Positions 1 through 11,682 of a stretch of DNA of 64,000 bases are shown piece by piece. Position 1 is the first letter of the stretch, and each line of letters begins with the position of its first letter. A program made the position numbers and the translations under genes. The notes under the pieces were generated by a model. The model ran no database searches, had not been told where the DNA came from, and saw only the letters and a program-made list of their open reading frames with translations. This DNA comes from Streblospio benedicti (lineage: Eukaryota; Annelida; Polychaeta; Spionida; Spionidae), in the NCBI GenBank assembly GCA_019095985.1, contig CM032660.1, positions 35,980,437 to 36,044,436 of the forward strand, in the 5' to 3' direction.

Positions 1-3000
1 GTGTGTGATGAGTGCTGTGGTGTACATCGATCTCTTGGAAGACATGTTTCTCAAATCAAACATCTTAAGAAAGGATTCTGGAACTCTCAGCAGCTTGCGG
101 TAGGTTGCAAGTTATGACGATTATTAAAATTCTTTGTTATTAATTTTTAAACTAAATCATTGATCTAGATGAAGCATATTTTGACAGAATGTGTATATTG
201 ATGATGATTTTTGGATGTACTTCATATTAATCATTGAAGGCCCGACAAATCATAATTCCTGAATCCTCAGATTACCAATATATCTAGTTAGATCTAGGCA
301 AAAATATTTTATGGAATGTAGTTATTGTGTCACTTTATATTTTGGATTAACTATAACCTAAATATCAGTTGGTCAACAAAATTCGGAAACTAATTAAGTA
401 GTACAGCAGGGGGAAAACAGTGGAAAATATCTTTTGAGGTCTGATCATTAATTATTTTGAATATAAAATCCTGCTCCACAGTGCTAGTCCATGTCTATCT
501 AAATATTTATTAGTTTGTTGTATATATTCAGATGCATCAGCAGCTGCTAAATCAGTCGGCTAATAGTATTTGGGAACACTGTATTTTGGATGTTTCTCAA
601 AACAAGCAAGGCAGACGAAAACCAAACCCAAGAGATCCAGTCTTGTATGTTAACTGAATTATTCTTCACTTTTGCAATTTCAACTACTGGCACATGCATC
701 GTAGAGGGTAGAAGTCAACTGAAACTAATGAGTGGCCATTCTTTCACTCATTAGTCTCAGTTGGCTTCTACCCTCTATGATGCATGTGCCCATGATTTCA
801 ACATTTGAACAGAAGATTATCTTTTTGATCTTTTATATTTGCTTCATATATATTTTATAATTGCAGCCCTACTAAAGCAGATTTCATCAGATCCAAATAT
901 CAATTTCTAAAATTTGTAAATAAGGCTAAAGATTCAGATGGTCGTGGTTTAGATGACATCAATAAGGTATTATAACTTTTTTTTTATTGAATTCTCATGT
1001 AAACTGCAGTTATTTTATATGTCACTCCTTACATTTTAATTTCACTTTCTAGCAATTGCATGCAAGTGTACGCACTGCTGATTTGAAGACATCTTTGAGA
1101 TTACTATCACTTGGAGCTGACCCTAACTTTTTTCATCATGTAAGAATCTTGGTTATATTATAACCTGGTATATAATGAAAATTGTTACTAAACATGATGT
1201 TTAAGGATTAGAAAAAAAATCTGTCTTTGCAAAAACATATATTAACTAGCAAATTGTGATTGAAGTACATATATTTACAAATTCAATATTCTGGTTAAAA
1301 AAAAAACACACAAGTTTTGTGTTTGCAATCTAGATTTTATCAAACTCTGTAAACATAGCTTTCTTTTCAATACGTTATTGCGTATTTTTTTTCCGACTAC
1401 CAGGAAAAAGGCACTGCCCCTCTTCATGTGGCTGCCCAGACCGGCCAGTCGCTGCAGGTGGAGCTCCTGCTCATATACGGTGGAGATCCGGGTGTGTTTG
1501 ACCACAATGGCCGCGCACCGTCGGATCACGCCAAAAAAGAAGGCCACACAGACTTGCATGATCGCCTCATTGAAGTGCAGTATGAGATGACTGACAAATT
1601 TGCTTTCTATCTTTGTGGACGCAAACCTGGTATATATATTTTTTTCTTATGATGGTCATATTTTAAACGTTTTTAATGCCATGTGAGTAATAGCCATTTC
1701 TATATCTCATAGCATAAGGTTGATTTAAATAATTTTCTTCTATTCTATCTTCTATTTCTGCTGCCTATCCTCTAATGCGGTCTAATTAAATATCTGTTCG
1801 TCTAAATGTTTTACATATTTTTATTTACTCTTTCAGCATGTTTCAATAACAACAGTATCCTTATCAAATTCAAAATTCAAAATATTAGTTCTATTTTGGA
1901 AACATTTGGACCAACAGATATTTAATTTAGACCGCATTAGTTAATTGCTGCATACCAAGTTTCAAGAATCTTATATAGGTTTAAATAATAGTTTATTTGA
2001 TTTAAGTACATTGTAGTTGCTCATAAACAAAAATTGTTCCAATAAGAATATGTATTTATCCAAAACGGCTCGGGCTTTGACCTAAGGAGGTTATAATCTG
2101 TATATAAAATCATAATGTAAACAATATAAAACACAACGCAAACTGCGTGTATTGTTACGAGTTTTTCTTATTTTGGTTAATGTTAGGAGGGATTGTGAAT
2201 TTGTCATTTCTAGAGCATCTAACGTTTGTTTTTAAAGAAAAACAGGAGTCAAAGGAATAAATATTATATTTCTGAACATTAATGTCATATGTAAATGTAT
2301 TTTCTAAAGTTTTATTGTATTCATGAACAATAAGCAATGTATCATGGACCATAACATACAATGTTAAAGTAGTATATTTCCAGAATAAAGCAACGAAATG
2401 TTCAATTCTATTTCAATGTTCAATTCTATTTCTTTTGGAAAACAGAGATTAACATAAGGTATTTGTTTTATACAAGTTTGTCTTTCTTTTTCTTACAGAT
2501 CATAGAAACAAGCAGCATTTCATTATTCCGGAAATGGCAGATTCTTGTCTTGATTTGTCTGAATTAGCAAAAGCTGCAAAGTCAAAACTTCAAGCTGTAA
2601 GTATAAGACTATATTTTGTAGATTGAAGGCGTCACCCTGTCTAATGCAAAATTACCGACATTATTTTTATGTGGTAAAATAATAACAATCATATGCTCTT
2701 GTTGGGAAAAGACCATAATTTCCAAGAAAACATGTGAATGAAAACTTTTATTAATCGTAAACTAGAGAATAGTTTGAAAATAAAAGTTTGGTTACGTTTG
2801 GTGTTTCTTGTTAATTTGACAGTTGGTTATGTTTATGTTCCAGTTGCCAAATCATTTGTTTGAAGAGCTAGCTATGGATGTTTATGATGAGGTTGATAGG
2901 CGAGAAAATGAAGCAAGTAAGGGATATTACTAATAGTACTGTAGTAAAATAAAAGGTTTTGTACTAAGTTTTACAATGCCTAATGTTTCACAATTTAACT

Positions 3001-6000
3001 TTGAATAAAGCTACTTAGAAAACAATCTAGATTCTGATTGTAAACTTCACAATACGTGAAACCAGCATTAATCCGTTATCTTTTAAACCAGTATTAATGC
3101 ACAAGTATTAAGTCATGTCTCATAATTATCTTATTTATGTAGTATGGATGGAGAGTCAGAACATGAGTAATCTAGTCAGTGACAAACAACACGTCCCTTT
3201 CTTACCAGTAAATCCAGAATACTCCGCTACAAGAAATCAGGTGAGAATTAATCATAATTTTGTCTACCTTTAGATATAATACCGCCATGATTTCTATTAT
3301 TTTTAATGGCATACTCAAGGAATCATATTTTATGAATTTGTCAGGGACGCCAAAAGCTTGCCAGGTTCAACAAACGAGAATTCGCAACTCTTATTATTGA
3401 TATTTTGAGTGATGCTCGGAGACGGCAACAGGGAATGATATCGCCAAATTCAACAATGTCACCAGTTACAAAAGGTCAGAGGTCATGAAATGATCCACAC
3501 TTTGTAGTAGTTAAAAATAGGCTAGTATAAAAGATGGAATTTTTAAGAAATATACTTGATTTGAGAGAGCATAAATTTTCTTACTCGAGGGTTACTTTTA
3601 TTTAGATTCCATCATCTTACTAACGATTCCATTTGGCTATCCGATCGCAACTATTAGCAATTACAATTATTTTCTCTCAGTCTACTTTTGAATTTCTTAT
3701 TCTTGATAGTTTCCGTTGAAGATTTGTAATGTCTTATAATGTTTACTAATACATTATAGTACAATGTAATTTTACAAATACTGCAGAGTCCAAGCCAGTG
3801 AGCACCAACCGAATAGTTGCAGGAGTTGGCCAGCAGCAGCCAATGTCACAGCCACGGGTGACCAAGTCACACAGTATTATTTCTGACGACGAGCCCATAT
3901 ATGACGCCGTCTGCTCTGATGAAGACTATGCCAGTATTGGGGACAATCAGAGTATGCAGGTAAATACTTTTTTTTTCGTGTGTCTCATCTATCAATATTG
4001 AATTGAGAGTTACTATGAACTAAGCCAGGAATAAATTCAATGCGTCTGAAACCTACATGTAGGTATATCTGTACAATTTTTAATCTACTTCATCGTTATG
4101 CCCCATGAGTTTATTCTAGGAGTTTAGTTTATATATGTTTAAACATGTACATGCAGTGGTAAGATACCACTCATATAGAGGATTAAGTGAAATTTTGAAT
4201 GTTCATTATGCTATGGTCGGAATATTTAGTTTTATTTAATAACTCATTTGCAGGATGAAAAAATTGATAGCCAAGAAAATGAACAGATCTCCATGCGAAC
4301 AAATCCTGAACCAATGTCTACGGAACAGGTAAAATTTGTCGCCATGGTTTTGTTTCCAATCTGAAATTATTTTCCGTTACAACACAGATGTGTATTTGTG
4401 TATATGATTTCATTTCTTATAAGTTTAGTTTTTTTTTGGATCTTCTGTTGTTGAAACATGGATTCGAAGAAGAGAATCCGGTGGATCGTTTATGTGTCTC
4501 TGTGTTCATCGTTTGCTTTTTATGTTTATTGTTGTTCATTGATGTTGTCATGTTCTAGGTGTTATTCAGTTATCCTAGTGGTGGAGCCGCTGCAGTTAAT
4601 CAGGTATCTGCATGTGTCTCCCTAGCTCAATCTACCCCGTTGTGTAGTGTAGCCTACCTCATACCTTACACATTCACTAGCCAAGCTTACTTGCTACCTT
4701 CCTTTTTTCCTGTTATATTTTAAACATGGTTAAGTTCAAAATAAACGCTTGGTTTACCAAAAAACCACTACTAAATATTAGGTGGAGTTTTGTGTGAATG
4801 TTTATGGTCAAATCTTTGATAATGATACTGTAGATGACACTTAAGGCCCTCCCCCATTCCCTTTTGGTGCTACAACCCTTTCTCTTTTCCATCAAAGCAA
4901 CCTGAAAACCCACCATTGAGAACTGCTCCTTGAGAAAGATACTTCCTGAACATGCAGGGAAATTTGAATTTGAATGTTATGGGACTTAATATGCTCATCT
5001 ATGGTATTTCTGCTATAAATCATTCAGTGATTTTAATTGTCACTAATTATGCGACGCTAATAATCAGTTTACATAATGAAATTTCTTTCAGCTTTTTGAC
5101 TATTGAGCCTTATTTACACTCCAATTTTAAACTTTTCAAAGTTTATGGTTAAAAAGTTCTATATATATCATTAATGATAACGAAGTGTGTTGTTGAAAAG
5201 TGCAAACTTACGTTACGTTTTGTATGAGTGTACCATGCATAATAATACATTGTATGTTATACCTAGCATACTTTACTTTTAAAGTTTTAAAATGAAATGG
5301 TTAGAATTGGAGTCTAGATTTGCTTAGATACAAGGTACAATGTACATGTATTTACAGCAGTATTATTTTTTGTGATGTGCATTCTAATTAATTGTTTATT
5401 TTGACATTAAAGGGTTATGTATATGATATTAACTGAGCGCCCTGTTTTCTTCTGCTCTGTTTGAAGTGCGTGATATACATCTTTTTTAGGTAGCAATAGT
5501 AAGTGAATGTCATAAGATTAATTTTCCTTCTTTTACTAATAAGGCATTTAGAATCAGACGTTTACCTATCCAATGCTTGACAGTTTAGTACTAAAGTACC
5601 GGTACATTTGTATTGGCAATAGTATGTATTTAATTTATTTAAATGTAGCATGAATTGAGCAATGTAAACAAATAATAGTGAAATTGTTTACTGTGCACCA
5701 ATAGCACAACTTGATAAGTAATTAATAATGTATTTGCCTTATAGACAAGCCCAGATGAGCCAGTTGGAATTGAACAATACATGGGTGTGAAGCTAGCTCT
5801 CGATGAGTCCCAAGCAACAATCCATCGTATGACCACAACAAATGCAGAACTGAAAAAAGAAGTTGCAATGCTACAAAGCATGGTATTATGGGATTTAAAA
5901 AGCAAAAACATGATCACTCAGTTTATAGATTTTGATACATATTGTTTTGAAATTCTTGCATATCATTGAAAAACATTCGACTGACGACACAATTAGAAAT

Positions 6001-8841
6001 ACTTGCAGTAATTACTTTTCTGCCTACAGTACTCTTTCTCCCCATTTTAGGTGCAAAAGTTGATGAATGACAACAGTCGCTTACTGTCGATGTTAGAGAG
6101 TCGTGGAGTGGGCGGGTCAGCAGACGTGGTCAATGGTGAAGAGGGTGCCACCGCTAGTCAGGTGGCTGCCCGCCCCGCGTCCATGTATGAAACACGTGAC
6201 CATCAGAAACACTGGAACAAGGTGATCTTCCTCTAAGGCTAAAGCCATGCTATAATATGCAGCATAGATTTTCTGTAGTGTGTAAATAGTTATATTATGG
6301 CGTATTGTACATACAGTTGATTTTTGAGATTATTTTTAGTAATTATAATATCTACTGCTGCTAACACACCCATTTTTTCTGCAGAAACACAGAGAAGATA
6401 AACAAAAGGAAAAAGACTACGCTAGTGCTGAGAGTGTCAAATCTCATAAGGTAGATATCATTATATTTTTATCGAAGCTAATTTAGGGCTTATTATTATA
6501 ACTTAAAAACTGTTGAAAACTTTTGAAATCTAGATGATGACAAGACCACCCTTGTGCTTGGAGATATTTCCCCATTTGCTATGAGTATCTAAAATATTCT
6601 TTCTAAACCTTTAGAGTGGAGGAAGTGGTGAAAGCAAAACGTCTTCGACGTGCTCTGTTCAGTCACAGCACAGGCTTGAGCAGACGTTTTCCTTGGAGGC
6701 AGATTATGATAATGCCAACACTCAACAGCCACTTTCTTCCCGCAGTAGCTCTGCCAGCCAGAGATCAAGGTTAGTTAGATATCAATCAAATACTGGTCGA
6801 CTAATATCATTCGATTTTTACAGTTGTTTAAAAAGTTGTTTTTCTACAAGTTTTGTTTAAATATGTTTTTCAAATAGCTTTGAACACTATTGGGGGGACA
6901 ATTAAACCCTTAATCAACAATCAATACTCTAAGCCAAAAATGATAATTTCTGATTTTTATATAGAATACAATATAATCACGCAAACAAACACAAAGCAAA
7001 AAAAAAAAAAAAAACAACAACATCACATTCAATGCAATACAACCACACACAAAAACAAAAAGGTAAAAATTTATTAAAGTCTTAATTGGTGTGACAATGT
7101 GCAAGACTTCATCGCCAAAAGATATGTTACATGTACTTTATTTGGTTTAAGAATCGGCTATACTTACAATTATTCATACAGAATTTACTAGATATCTATA
7201 GGAACCATGTGCCTGTCATGTTGGCGAGACTTTCGTTGTTCTCTCAACAACTTCAATAGCCCGACAACAACGAAAGTCTCGCCAACATGACAGGTACATG
7301 GTTCCTACAGGTATCTAGTAAATTCTGTATGAAATCATGAATGAAGCAATTCAGGAAGCTTTAAGTTTACATTCTTACAAATTTTCAGTTCACGCTCAAC
7401 GAGCAGTAGCAACATGACGCCGACAGACTCGCACCAAGGCCTGTCCAGCATCACGGAGGCTGCTGACCCCGCAATGACCGCCCCGCCGGTCTCACAGCTG
7501 CCACCCGCCCTCGCAGAGGAGGACGAAACTCACGACGCAGCCCAGCAGCTGGAGCAAGAGGTAAAGGCATACAGTAGAATCCCTCTATTAAGACCATTTT
7601 TGGGACGACTTAAAGTGGTCTTAATGGAGAGGTGGTCTTTATGTGGAGGTTCCCATTGGAATTATTTTGAAGGATTGGGACCGAGAAAAGTGGTGTTATT
7701 ATAGAGGTGGTCCTAATTGGAGGTTCTACTGTATTAGATTCAAACTTAAAAATAGCAGATGTAATCAAGATGATAGATCTTGTATTTTGAATATTGGAGA
7801 AGCAGGGTTTTGGTTACATTTCTATACATGGAGGATAGGTGCTTTTCATTGGGTTAAATTCTATTATTTTTATTTTTGTCATAGAAATGTTTTCAAAATG
7901 AAAAGAACATTTGGTGGTTTCATTGATCTATGCTCTTCATTGAAGTTCTCTTTTACTATGTTTTTGTTGTCCTTATATAGGAAGCGCCACACTTGCCATC
8001 GCAAGATGATGTAGTGAGAAAGACAGAGAAGATAACTAAAAAAATTCAAGAACTACTAAAAAATGCGACTGAAAGCAGAACAGAGAGGTAATTTTTGTGA
8101 ATATTTAATTTCTACCATTTTGGTGAAATGTACACAATTTGTGTACATTATGTCAGAACTTGTCAAAATCTTTAGTTAAATGGCTTTGTATACTATTTTT
8201 TCACAGGTACATGGATTGTGCCAGCAGAATCTTTGCAGCTGTTACAGATATGATCAATCTCTTTCCTGAGGTTTGTACATTGCTACATTACATTATCTTC
8301 CATGAACTATGATCCATACTTAGCTCTGTATCTTTCGTGTCCTTGCAACTTAACAAAATGTGAACGTGCTGGTTTATAGTCATGATTCAAGTATTGTTCT
8401 TACGACTTAACATTTTACACCAGGTCATTGGGACACTCATTGATCAATTGATCATTTCTCACATATAATACATGTACTTACATTTATGTTCTAGTATAAT
8501 GATTGTTGTTTTGTTTATACGTCTTCACTGCTGGCGGAAAGCTGGTCAAAAAACGATAATTTTGAATACTGAATTTTCTTAAAAAAAATAAGAAGATTAA
8601 GATCTGATTATAGAATATAATTATTTGTTTTGCAATTTTTTTTCAGAATTTGAGTAATGAGCACATCCAAAGTTCGCTCAAACAGCTGACGTCAGGAGCG
8701 CACAGTTTGTGTGAGCAATGCAGCAAACCGCCGCCAGATCTCTCTAGTCATACGGACCAGCGGCTGCACACGCAGCAGGTCATACAGTGCGCCTACAACA
8801 TCGCACAAGCTGCCAAACAACTGGTCATGTGCTTTGAGTAA
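1..8841 (+). CDS. GIT: GIT-family ArfGAP (G-protein-coupled receptor kinase interactor), 5'-partial, 20 exons
   Basis: GIT proteins are GTPase-activating proteins for Arf and scaffolds that bind PIX and paxillin at focal adhesions and endosomes. Exons: 1-99, 532-644, 867-966, 1053-1139, 1404-1629, 2499-2596, 2844-2916, 3143-3240, 3345-3474, 3787-3959, 4254-4328, 4559-4603, 5745-5882, 6051-6221, 6385-6450, 6615-6769, 7389-7560, 7981-8087, 8207-8270, 8647-8841. All have AG/GT borders and matching phases, giving 794 codons plus stop. The window opens inside the ArfGAP zinc finger (CDECCGVHRSLGRH, with the arginine-finger position). Ankyrin repeats follow (residues ~100-190; LHVAAQTGQ), then the two Spa2-homology repeats (~225-335; LFEELAMDVYDEVDRRE, REFATLIIDIL), a coiled coil (~450-510) and the paxillin-binding focal-adhesion-targeting-like domain (~675-794; TQQVIQCAYNIAQAAKQLV). 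Order and length fit human GIT1/GIT2. The ~30 N-terminal residues lie left of the window. I cannot tell GIT1 from GIT2; invertebrates usually have one gene. Confidence 0.96.
689..790. repeat. Fold-back repeat in GIT intron 3'-ward of exon 2
   Basis: Two near-perfect inverted arms of about 45 bp (outer ends GGCACATGCAT and ATGCATGTGCC) are separated by a loop of about ten bases. The whole 102-bp unit would form a long hairpin in the pre-mRNA. It looks like a small fold-back MITE; no clear target duplication is visible. Confidence 0.75.
1772..1940. mobile_element. Short MITE with ~40-bp inverted ends, GIT intron
   Basis: The unit begins CTAATGCGGTCTAATTAAAT and ends with its near-perfect reverse complement (…TTTAGACCGCATTAG). 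The arms continue for about 40 bp with small gaps. No coding capacity. The superfamily is not determined. Confidence 0.7.
7175..7331. repeat. 157-bp fold-back repeat in GIT intron
   Basis: Inverted arms of about 70 bp (CATACAGAATTTACTAGATA at the left, matching reverse complement ending TTCTGTATG) surround an ~11-base loop. Mismatches are few, which suggests a recent origin. It lies between exons 16 and 17 of the GIT gene. Confidence 0.8.
7572..7731. mobile_element. pogo/Tigger-like MITE, 160 bp, TA target duplication
   Basis: Terminal repeats CAGTAGAATCCCTC and GGAGGTTCTACTG are flanked on both sides by TA (7,570-7,571 and 7,732-7,733). The CAGT…ACTG ends with TA duplication are typical of the pogo branch of Tc1/mariner. 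It lies directly after the donor of GIT exon 17 and carries no transposase. Confidence 0.75.
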
Positions 8842-11535
8842 TCAGCCGTAAATGAAATACATATGTATGTGATGAAAACTTACTGGCCAGAGAACTGATA
8901 AATTGTGTTGACTGTTGTGACACCAACATGGAAATGTGTCGACTTGACAGTATGGTTTTGCATGGAAAAAGGTTGAGGAACTTTGTTAAAGTTCTGTCAG
9001 AAGATGAGAAGGAAGTATTTACTTGTATTTCATAATCTTTTTTTTTTCTTGCTGGAGTTGAGAAAAAATACACTTACTATGGAGTGCACATGTTATGCTT
9101 GTACTAAAAGATGTGTTGTTCAAAACACTTTTGGAAGTATTAATGTTTAGTCTTTAGAAAAACATAACTATAGTGCAATATAATTGTTGGATTAGATAGG
9201 GTGGGTTTTTTGTGTGTGAACATGAGGTTGTCTGGTATAAAGACTCATGTATACGTCACGTTTGATGATAAAGATTCACATCCACTCCACTAATAGTATT
9301 AATTTGAATTTTATTATTTCATTAATTGACTCTTGTGATAAACTTGTGCTGCATCTTCACCTTGTATTAATGTGCATGAACTGAGCATAAATATGATCTA
9401 TATGTAAGATATTATCAAAGTTATTCACAAATAAAAGATCTGATTGTTTTGGTCATGCCAGTTCATGGTAATACCTTGGTCACAGAATTGTATTGTAACC
9501 ATGTATAAACATTGTTAAGATTGTTAAAACAAAATTCTATTTTTATAAACCAATGTGGATATTTTACAAGCACTTAAAATGAAAGGTGGATATGAGAGAA
9601 AGTGTTGCTAGTTGCATTTAAATTTGCCTGGTCTAGTTTTGTGTTATTATTTTTGGTACACTTATAATTGTTTTGTATATGTCAGTGTAGTTTTTCACCA
9701 TTTAAACAGGCGTTCTAAAGGTTTGAAGGATTTTTGACGTACAAAATTTATTTCTACAATTCAGAATAATCAGTTAACAGCTATAATCAATACAGCTATT
9801 TTTTGTAGTTGGCTTTCTTTTAAGCAAATAGCTAATGTAAAATGAACTTTGATGTAAAGCTGTGACTTGCATAGATGTTCTATACTTTTAAGCTAAAATT
9901 TAGTCATGTTGTTTTGCATGTTTGATACTTGCATTGATAACTAAGTATGTTGTATTGTTTTTATTCAATTCTAGTTATGATTATGTAGATTTAGATGTTT
10001 GAAACATAATACAGACCCACCATATTGGACAAGAGTCCCCATCGGTACCTCATGTACTCGTCTTCGAGAATTTATCCATTACTCCCGTACAACTCTTGTG
10101 CTTAAGTACTCGAGGATGTATTAAGATTTTCCCTTTTTTACAGCCATAATCCCCTAAAGAATGCTCAAAAGCCAATATCGTCACTTTTTTGACGGGAAGC
10201 AATGTGTGAAGTAGAATTTAACATTGTGGGAGAAATACTGGCATTACATAAGACTGCAATAAGATAAGCGAGTATGTGGAGGGAAGTGCTTGAGTAGCAA
10301 AATTCCTACCCGTGAGGACCCCATGATATAAGTTTATGTGATAATATTCTAATATTCTAAGAACTTTGGTTTTCTTAGACACTTATACTAACGCTATTCT
10401 TACTACCATATGGAAAGAAATGTTGATCTTTATTTTCTTTTCATTACTGAATGAATTTTTTTCTTTTCAAACTTGCAGCGTTTAGTTAATTTATTGCATG
10501 TGATGGACAGTGTACTTAAATAGGGATTTATCTTGGAATTATTGAAAACAGCTCCTTAATTTATATTTATCTGGTAAATCTTGTTAGAATTATCACTATA
10601 TTTCTAGTCATTATTTTGTTGGGAATGATAACCGTCTAAATTTGATAAATCTAAAGTAAAACTAAAAATAATGTTAACATTTTTATTATTTTATTTGTAG
10701 CCATAATTGTAACATAAATGATTGAAGGATGTCTATGCTAGTTTTTTGAGTTAATTAACCTTAGGAACAATGAATTTGTACAAAATATTTCACCATGTAT
10801 ATTGTTTCGTTCATTCATAAGTATTTGTAAATTATTTTTGTACCTCTTGTGAAGTTATGTTTATAGTATGTACATTTTCTTTGTTTTTTACATTTACATT
10901 GGTTGTATTGTTTCAACATATACAAAGTACAGTCGGACTCGTTCAAGTCAAATTAAAGGAAGTTCCGGAACAATTCTATTTAATGTATGCTTTTTGTAAC
11001 AGGAAATGATTATCTTGAGTTTTCCATAAATTTGAGTTATCAGTCCAAGATAAAGGAGTCCAACTGTATTTGTACTGTAGTCATTTATGATGCAACATTA
11101 TGTTTATCTGCTATCCCAGTGAAAATCTGTTTTCATCCATGTAAAATGTTCTAAATCTAAATAAGTTAGAATGTTGTTTTCACCTTTTGTACTGACCAGT
11201 TACTAGATCAAATATTTAACTTTTACATTAGCTTGATGTTTGATGTATTGTTCAATGTATTAGTGTTCACTTCATCTCTGCTATATTCTGTAACATTGCA
11301 CACAAAATACTGCTGGTTAAACTAGTTTGGCGAGATGAACGTTATAAATACACATTATCTCATAAAATGTCATTGCTCCAATATATACATGTATATATTG
11401 ATCTTCAACCTTTTCAATTTTTTCTTTAGTCAATTTTAGAAATTTTTGTATTCTATCTTCAATGTGTATTAAACTCACTTGTTCTAAAATATGGTACATT
11501 AATTTGTAGCGTAATAAAGTTTTAAAACTATGCAT
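8842..11535 (+). other. GIT 3' untranslated region and convergent gap
   Basis: No reading frame in this AT-rich stretch looks coding. Candidate polyadenylation signals AATAAA occur at 9,430-9,435 and 11,513-11,518, so the GIT 3' UTR may end near 9.45 kb or run almost to the convergent TRMT2A 3' end. The TRMT2A polyadenylation signal on the minus strand is at 11,621-11,616, leaving under 100 bp between the two possible transcript ends. Confidence 0.55.
10930..11066. mobile_element. pogo-like MITE, 137 bp, in the GIT 3' UTR region
   Basis: Ends CAGTCGGACTCGTT and GGAGTCCAACTG are imperfect inverted repeats, each flanked by TA (10,928-10,929 and 11,067-11,068). The ends resemble those of the copy at 7,572 in form but not in internal sequence. 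Confidence 0.65.
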
Positions 11536-11682
11536 GAGTTCCCCAATAGAAATATATGTTGTTTTAAGAACTGCAATAATTCAATAAGTGAATACTACTA
11601 ATTTCTTCATAAGCTTTTATTGTGATAGATATGTATTGCACTTCACATAAAAAATGATAGTGATAAAACATTTAGTTTTGTT

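Noticed and set aside
7414-8014. Open frames of 96 and 123 codons overlapping GIT exon 17 and its intron
   Set aside because: The first is exon 17 read through its donor; the second is the pogo-like MITE and intron, with no coding features.
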